DNA from: Paracoccaceae bacterium
GTDB lineage: Bacteria > Pseudomonadota > Alphaproteobacteria > Rhodobacterales > Rhodobacteraceae
Length of the DNA stretch: 10,910 nt
Reading direction: 5' to 3'
NCBI GenBank assembly: GCA_024644285.1
Contig: JAHELH010000052.1
Coordinates: 1-10,910, forward strand
The translations under genes and the position numbers were made by a program. Below, piece by piece: positions 6,300 to 10,910 of the stretch. The notes below the pieces were generated by a model. It made no database searches, was not told the origin of the DNA, and worked only from the letters and a program-made list of their open reading frames with translations. Each line of letters starts with the position of its first letter. Within the stretch, counting starts at the first letter, position 1.

Positions 6300-6995
6300 G
6301 TGCATATCGGGCTTATCGGCGGCATCGGTCCAGCGGCGACGCTGGCCTATTACGAACGTCTCACCGACCGCTGCCGCGATGCGGACAGGCCGCTGGACCT
6401 GACCATCGTGCATGCAGATGTGAACACGCTCGCGGCCAATGCCAGGGCGGACCGCCGCGCCGAGCAGGCGGCGATCTACGCCGCGCTGATCGACCGGCTG
6501 GCTGCCGCGGGGGCGGAGGCGGCGGCGATCACCTCTGTCGGCGGCAGCTTCTGCGAGGCCGAAACCCGCGCCCGCTCTGCCCTGCCGCTCGTCAGTGCTT
6601 TCGCGCATCTCGACCGCCAGCTTGCCGCCCGCGGCCTGCGCCGTGTCGGACTTTTGGGAACCGAAACGGCGATGCGCACCCGGCTTTACGGCAGCTTTGC
6701 GCAGGTCGAGGCGGTGATCCCTAGGGACGATATTGCCGGCATTGCCGAGACCTACGAGGCCATCGCCATCACCGGGCGCTGCGACGCCGCCCAGCGCGAA
6801 ACGCTTTACGCCGCCGGCCGCGAGTTGATCGGCGGCCAGGGTGCGGACGCTGTGCTGCTGGCCGGCACCGACCTGCTGCTGGCCTTCGACGGGCGCGATC
6901 CCGGCTTCCCGGTGATCGACGCCGTCGACTGCCATGTCGACCTGCTGTTCGCCCTTGCGACGGACAGCGAAACAATCGAGACTCTGGCCCGATGA
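6300..6995 (+). CDS. Aspartate/glutamate racemase-family protein lacking canonical cysteines
   Basis: A 231-residue protein of the Asp/Glu/hydantoin racemase superfamily. The N-terminus MHIGLIGGIGPAAT is the family signature, followed by a second half-domain beginning RRVGLLGTETAMRTRLYG (114-131). Classical members racemise with two cysteines, in CNT(A/M)H-like and GCTE-like motifs. Here the first site reads TSVGGSFC (78-85), with the only nearby cysteine, C85, shifted by several residues. The second reads AGTD (188-191), with Gly in place of Cys. A two-base racemase mechanism is therefore doubtful, and it may be a lyase, an isomerase of another kind, or a binding protein. The start is GTG at 6300, with a GGGGG stretch about 9 bases upstream. 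Its stop overlaps the cobT start by 4 bp (ATGA). Family assignment is firm; function is not known. Confidence 0.85.
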   Translation: MHIGLIGGIGPAATLAYYERLTDRCRDADRPLDLTIVHADVNTLAANARADRRAEQAAIYAALIDRLAAAGAEAAAITSVGGSFCEAETRARSALPLVSAFAHLDRQLAARGLRRVGLLGTETAMRTRLYGSFAQVEAVIPRDDIAGIAETYEAIAITGRCDAAQRETLYAAGRELIGGQGADAVLLAGTDLLLAFDGRDPGFPVIDAVDCHVDLLFALATDSETIETLAR

Positions 6996-8866
6996 AGAAA
7001 CCTGCCGAAAACCCCGCCGACCCGTTCAAGAAGGCGCTGGCCGAGGCCACCAAGGTGCTGGCCGACGACCGCGACCTGAATGTCAGCTTCACCGTCGACC
7101 CGCCGGGGGTGACGAAGGACCAGGTGCGTCTGCCGCAGGTCACCCGCCGCATGACCAGACCCGAGGTGCTGCTGGCGCGCGGCACCGCGGACGCCTATGC
7201 GATGAAGTTGAAATACCACAACGAGGCGACGTCGGCCCGCTACATGCCGCAGGGCCAGATGGCGCGCGATCTCTACGAGGCGATGGAAACCGCGCGCTGC
7301 GAGGCGGTGGGCGCGCGGGCGATGCCCGGCACGGCCAGCAACATTGATGCCAAGATCGCCAGCGAGGCCGAGCGCAAGGGTTACGGCCAGATCACCAAGT
7401 CTTCCGAGGCGCCGCTGGCCGCCGCCGCCGGCTATCTGATCCGCCACCTCGCCACCGGCCGCCCGCTGCCGGAAGGCGCCGAGAACGTCATGGAGCTGTG
7501 GCGCGGCTTCATCGAAGAGCAAGCCGGCGACACGCTGGGCGATCTGGACGCCGCGCTGTCAGACCAGGCGCTGTTCGCCAAGTTCGCGCGCCGGATCATC
7601 GAGGATCTGGGCTATGGCGACCAACTCGGCGACGACCCCGACGAGTTGGGCGAGGACCAGGACGAGGACGCGGCAGAGGAACAGGACGACGATACGCCCG
7701 ATTCGACCGGCGACGACGAGCAGAGCGACGAGGACGCCGAGGCCAGCCCCGAGCAGAGCCAGGAACAGCAGCAGGACGCCGCGCAGGCCCAGGTCTCGAT
7801 GGACGAGATGGCCGATGTCGAAATGTCCGACGAGGCCGAGATGCCCGAGGGTGACCTGCCGATGGAGCCGCCGCCCCCGCCGCCGCATTCCGAGGCCGAC
7901 CCGAATTACACCGTCTATCGCACGGATTTCGATGAGGAAATCAAGGCCGAGGACCTGGCAGAGGCGCAAGAGCTGGAACGCCTGCGCGCCTATCTCGATC
8001 AGCAGCTGGAACCCCTGAAGGGCGCGGTGTCGCGGCTGGCAAACAAGCTGCAGAGGCGCCTGCAGGCGCAGCAGAACCGGTCCTGGGAATTCGACCGCGA
8101 CGAGGGCATCCTCGATGCCGGTCGGCTGGCCCGCGTCGTGGCCAATCCGACGACGCCGCTTTCGTTCAAGGTCGAGAAGGATACCGAGTTCCGCGACACG
8201 GTGGTGACGCTGCTGCTGGACAATTCCGGCTCGATGCGGGGCCGGCCGATTTCCATCGCCGCGATCTGCGCCGACGTTCTGGCCCGCACGCTGGAGCGCT
8301 GCCAGGTCAAGGTCGAGATCCTCGGCTTCACCACCCGTGCCTGGAAGGGCGGGCAGTCGCGCGAGGTCTGGCTGGCCGACGGCCGCCCGCAATCGCCCGG
8401 CCGGCTGAACGACCTGCGCCACATCATCTACAAGTCCGCCGACGCGCCCTGGCGGCGGTCGCGCAACAATCTCGGGCTGATGATGAAAGAGGGCCTGTTG
8501 AAGGAAAACATCGACGGCGAGGCGCTGGAATGGGCGCACCGCCGGATGACGGCGCGGCACGAAGCGCGCAAGATCCTGATGGTGATCTCGGACGGCGCCC
8601 CGGTCGACGATTCAACTTTGTCCGTCAACCCCGCGAATTACCTTGAGAAACACCTGCGCGACGTGATCGCGATGGTAGAGCGGCGCAAGATCGTGGAACT
8701 GATCGCCATCGGCATCGGTCACGACGTCACACGGTACTACGACCGCGCCGTGACGATCACCGACGTCGAGCAGCTGGCCGGCGCGATCACGGAACAGCTG
8801 GCCTCGCTGTTCGACAGCGACCCGCGCGGCAGGGCGCGGTTTCTGGGGATCAAGCGGGCGGGTTGA
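6992..8866 (+). CDS. cobT: Cobaltochelatase subunit CobT (VWA/MIDAS protein)
   Basis: CobT pairs with CobS in the cobalt-inserting chelatase of aerobic cobalamin synthesis; it bridges the AAA+ ring to CobN. The 624-residue protein has a helical N-terminal domain (about 1-205), a highly acidic linker (about 210-300), a short proline run at 293-298, and a C-terminal von Willebrand A domain from about 400. The VWA domain carries the metal-ion-dependent adhesion site D410-x-S412-x-S414 in LLLDNSGSM and a second metal-site motif ISDGAP (532-537). In residues 211-290, 34 of 80 are Asp or Glu and none is Lys or Arg, as is known for CobT proteins. The ATG overlaps the preceding stop by 4 bp; the ribosome site is weak, which suggests reinitiation from the upstream gene. 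Identity is very secure. Confidence 0.96.
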   Translation: MKKPAENPADPFKKALAEATKVLADDRDLNVSFTVDPPGVTKDQVRLPQVTRRMTRPEVLLARGTADAYAMKLKYHNEATSARYMPQGQMARDLYEAMETARCEAVGARAMPGTASNIDAKIASEAERKGYGQITKSSEAPLAAAAGYLIRHLATGRPLPEGAENVMELWRGFIEEQAGDTLGDLDAALSDQALFAKFARRIIEDLGYGDQLGDDPDELGEDQDEDAAEEQDDDTPDSTGDDEQSDEDAEASPEQSQEQQQDAAQAQVSMDEMADVEMSDEAEMPEGDLPMEPPPPPPHSEADPNYTVYRTDFDEEIKAEDLAEAQELERLRAYLDQQLEPLKGAVSRLANKLQRRLQAQQNRSWEFDRDEGILDAGRLARVVANPTTPLSFKVEKDTEFRDTVVTLLLDNSGSMRGRPISIAAICADVLARTLERCQVKVEILGFTTRAWKGGQSREVWLADGRPQSPGRLNDLRHIIYKSADAPWRRSRNNLGLMMKEGLLKENIDGEALEWAHRRMTARHEARKILMVISDGAPVDDSTLSVNPANYLEKHLRDVIAMVERRKIVELIAIGIGHDVTRYYDRAVTITDVEQLAGAITEQLASLFDSDPRGRARFLGIKRAG

Positions 8867-8928
8867 GCAAGGTTGCACGAAGCCGCACAGCCTTGCATCC
8901 CGCCCGACTTCCCGCTCTTGTGGCGGCC

Positions 8929-10722
8929 ATGTTTCAGACCTTCGACGCCACCGCCTCGCCGGAACAGGGCCCGCCCCGCCTGGCCGCGCTGCGGGCCGAG
9001 TTGGCGCGGCTGGGGGTCGACGGTTTTCTGGTGCCGCGCGCCGACGCGCATCAGGGCGAATATGTCGCGCCGCGCGATGCCCGGCTGGAATGGCTGACCG
9101 GGTTCACCGGCTCGGCGGGTCTTGCCGCCGTGCTGGCCGACCGCGCCGGTCTGTTCGTCGACGGCCGGTACCGCGTGCAGGCCCGTGCGCAGGTGGCCGA
9201 GGACTTCACGCCGGTGAACTGGCCCGAGACCAAGCCGGGCGACTGGCTGGCAGAGCACCTGAAGGCCGGCGCGCGGGTGGCCTTCGATCCCTGGCTGCAT
9301 ACCGCCGAGGAGATCGACAAGCTGGAAACCCGGCTGAAGACGGCGGATATCGCGCTGCTGGCCACCGAAAACCTGGTCGACCGCATCTGGCCCGACCAGC
9401 CGCCGCGCCCGTCCGGCCCCGTCACGCGATATCCCAAGGACCTCGCCGGCAAGGGCGACGAGACCAAGCGGGCCGAGATCGCCGAGGCGCTGCGCGAGGC
9501 CGGGCACAGGGCGGCGGTGCTGACCCTGCCCGATTCGATCTCTTGGCTTCTCAATATCCGCGGCGCGGACCTGCCGCGCGTGCCGGTGGCCCAGGCTTTC
9601 GCGATCCTGTCCGACGACGGCCGGCTGCAGCTGTTCTCGGATCCCGCGAAGTACGAAGGCCTCGGACCCGACCCGGCGATCACGTTGCGCGACTGGGCGG
9701 AGTTCCCGAAAGCCCTGCAGGAATTGACCGGCCCGGTCCGCGTCGACCGCAAGACCGCGCCACTTGCCGTCACCCGGCTGCTGCGGGACGCCGGCATCGA
9801 AGTCGCCCATGACGACGATCCCTGCATCCTGCCCAAGGCCTGCAAGACGCAGGCCGAAATCGCCGCCACCGAAACGGCGCATCTGCGCGACGCTGCAGCG
9901 ATGTGCGAATTCCTCGCCTGGCTGGACGTGGCGGCGCCGCTGGGCGGGCTGACCGAGATCGACGTGGTGGAAAAGCTCGAGGGCTTTCGCCGCGCCACCA
10001 ACGCGCTGCGGGATATCAGTTTCGACACGATCTGCGGCGCCGGGCCGCACGGCGCCATCGTGCATTACCGCGTCACCCGCGAGACCAACCGCGCCGTCGC
10101 GCCGGGGGAGTTGCTGCTGGTGGACAGCGGCGGGCAGTATCTCGACGGCACCACCGATATCACCCGCACGGTGGCGGTGGGCGGTCCCACGAACGAGCAG
10201 CGCGCCTGTTTCACGCGTGTGCTGAAGGGGATGATCGCGATCAGCCGGGCGCGCTGGCCCAAGGGACTGGCGGGCCGCGACCTCGACGCGCTGGCGCGCT
10301 ATCACCTGTGGCAGGCGGGCCAGGATTACGACCACGGCACCGGGCACGGCGTCGGCGTTTACCTGTCCGTGCACGAATGCCCGCAGCGGCTGTCGCGCCT
10401 GTCCGAGGTGTCGTTGCAGCCCGGGATGATCCTGTCGAACGAGCCCGGCTATTACCGCGAGGGCGCGTTCGGCATCCGCATCGAAAACCTCGTCGTGGTG
10501 CGCGAGGCCCCCGCCCTGCCCGGCGGCGACGACCGCGAGATGCTGGAATTCGACACGCTGACCTGGGTGCCCATCGACCGCGCCCTTGTCGACCCGGCGC
10601 TGCTGGACACGGGCGAACGCGACTGGCTGAACGCCTATCACGCCGAAATCGCTGAAAAATTGGGCGGCACGCTTAACGAGGGTGCGCAGGCCTGGCTGGA
10701 TCGGGTGACGCGGCCGATTTGA
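8929..10722 (+). CDS. pepP: Xaa-Pro aminopeptidase (aminopeptidase P, M24B)
   Basis: A cytoplasmic metallopeptidase that removes an N-terminal residue preceding proline. The 597-residue form has the three-domain layout of the long aminopeptidase P group: two creatinase-like N-terminal domains (about 15-155 and 165-310) and a C-terminal pita-bread catalytic domain. The five dinuclear metal ligands are visible: D399 (LLVDSGG), D410 (GTTDITRT), H473 (GTGHGVG), E505 (LSNEPGYY) and E519 (IRIENLV). Probable catalytic histidines are H379 and H482. I chose the ATG at 8929, 62 bp after cobT, because MFQTF followed by a creatinase domain is the natural N-terminus. There is no good ribosome site. An in-frame TTG at 8863 overlaps the cobT stop by 4 bp, and a GTG at 8920 is also possible, so the start is uncertain. 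The symbol is by family; its relation to E. coli PepP is distant. Confidence 0.92.
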   Translation: MFQTFDATASPEQGPPRLAALRAELARLGVDGFLVPRADAHQGEYVAPRDARLEWLTGFTGSAGLAAVLADRAGLFVDGRYRVQARAQVAEDFTPVNWPETKPGDWLAEHLKAGARVAFDPWLHTAEEIDKLETRLKTADIALLATENLVDRIWPDQPPRPSGPVTRYPKDLAGKGDETKRAEIAEALREAGHRAAVLTLPDSISWLLNIRGADLPRVPVAQAFAILSDDGRLQLFSDPAKYEGLGPDPAITLRDWAEFPKALQELTGPVRVDRKTAPLAVTRLLRDAGIEVAHDDDPCILPKACKTQAEIAATETAHLRDAAAMCEFLAWLDVAAPLGGLTEIDVVEKLEGFRRATNALRDISFDTICGAGPHGAIVHYRVTRETNRAVAPGELLLVDSGGQYLDGTTDITRTVAVGGPTNEQRACFTRVLKGMIAISRARWPKGLAGRDLDALARYHLWQAGQDYDHGTGHGVGVYLSVHECPQRLSRLSEVSLQPGMILSNEPGYYREGAFGIRIENLVVVREAPALPGGDDREMLEFDTLTWVPIDRALVDPALLDTGERDWLNAYHAEIAEKLGGTLNEGAQAWLDRVTRPI

Positions 10723-10782
10723 CATCGCCGCGCGTCCCGGTAGCTGTTAGCAAAGGCGCACTTGCTGAAAGGACATGCCAGA

Positions 10783-10910
10783 ATGGCCGATCACATCAAG
10801 ATACGCCCCGCAACCGGCACCTGGGTGGTCCGCGCCGGCGGCGCCGTGCTGGGGCAAAGCGACAACGCGCTGGAATTGTCCGAGGGCGGCTATGACCCGG
10901 TGATCTATTT
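10783..10910 (+). CDS. DUF427 family protein, N-terminal fragment
   Basis: The first 42 codons of a gene that runs off the right edge. The start, MADHIKIRPATGTWVVRAGG, and the following VLGQSDNALELSEGGYDPVIYF fit the beginning of DUF427, a small conserved beta-fold family of unknown function with a typical length near 120 residues. AAAGGA lies nine bases before the ATG and supports the start. It follows the aminopeptidase by 60 bp, which may be the same transcript or a new one; I see no convincing promoter or terminator in that gap. Confidence 0.75.
   Translation, partial: MADHIKIRPATGTWVVRAGGAVLGQSDNALELSEGGYDPVIY

Noticed and set aside
6718..6727. Perfect 10-bp palindrome TCCCTAGGGA
   Set aside because: It lies inside the racemase-like coding region, is short, and has no second copy or context suggesting a binding site.
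5310..6935. 541-residue open frame antisense to the dehydratase and racemase genes
   Set aside because: Both sense genes have strong family motifs; the antisense frame has none and spans several gene boundaries.
7622..7900. Acidic, repetitive low-complexity tract that could suggest a repeat or frameshift in cobT
   Set aside because: An acidic linker of this kind is a normal feature of CobT, and the reading frame continues intact into the VWA domain.
8737..10725. 662-residue open frame antisense to the aminopeptidase and the cobT end
   Set aside because: The opposite strand encodes an M24B protein with all five metal ligands. The antisense product is rich in Arg, Gly, Val and Gln without motifs, typical of a GC-rich shadow frame.

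Overview
The window looks like a piece of an alphaproteobacterial chromosome, most likely from the Rhodobacteraceae (Roseobacter/Paracoccus-type). The evidence is the high GC content, the aerobic-type cobaltochelatase genes cobS and cobT, tight 4-bp start/stop overlaps, GTG starts, and several proteins that resemble Rhodobacteraceae versions. It is gene-dense. I see no tRNA, rRNA, insertion sequence, phage gene or CRISPR array.

Layout. (1) Positions 1-242, plus strand: C-terminal end of a short-chain dehydrogenase. (2) Minus-strand stress block, transcribed from about 2230 leftwards: an ECF sigma factor (1688-2230), its membrane-anchored RskA-type anti-sigma factor (993-1691, 4-bp overlap) and, after a 226-bp gap holding a terminator-like hairpin, a Tat-exported methionine-R-sulfoxide reductase MsrB (275-766). 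(3) A 218-bp divergent intergenic region (2231-2448) with a 12-bp imperfect direct repeat spaced exactly 21 bp. (4) Plus strand, 2449-4248: a 599-residue radical SAM protein with a probable degenerate B12-binding-like N-terminal domain and an unassigned C-terminal tail. (5) Plus-strand operon, 4381-8866: cobS, a fold-type-II PLP dehydratase, an Asp/Glu-racemase-like protein and cobT. Spacings are 4-bp overlap, 3-bp gap and 4-bp overlap. (6) An M24B Xaa-Pro aminopeptidase (8929-10722) and the first 42 codons of a DUF427 protein (from 10783).

How they work together. CobS (AAA+ ATPase) and CobT (MIDAS/VWA protein) form the chaperone part of the CobNST cobaltochelatase, which inserts cobalt in the aerobic cobalamin pathway; CobN is not in the window. 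Two amino-acid enzymes sit between cobS and cobT and appear translationally coupled to them, so they should be made together with the chelatase. The sigma/anti-sigma pair probably senses an envelope stress. The exported MsrB beside it, which would repair oxidised methionines in periplasmic proteins, is a plausible target.

The most interesting points are the split cobS/cobT operon, the racemase-like protein that lacks both cysteines of its family's active site, the radical SAM protein of unknown function, and the sequence architecture of the divergent promoter region. No wholly new defence or mobile system is evident.
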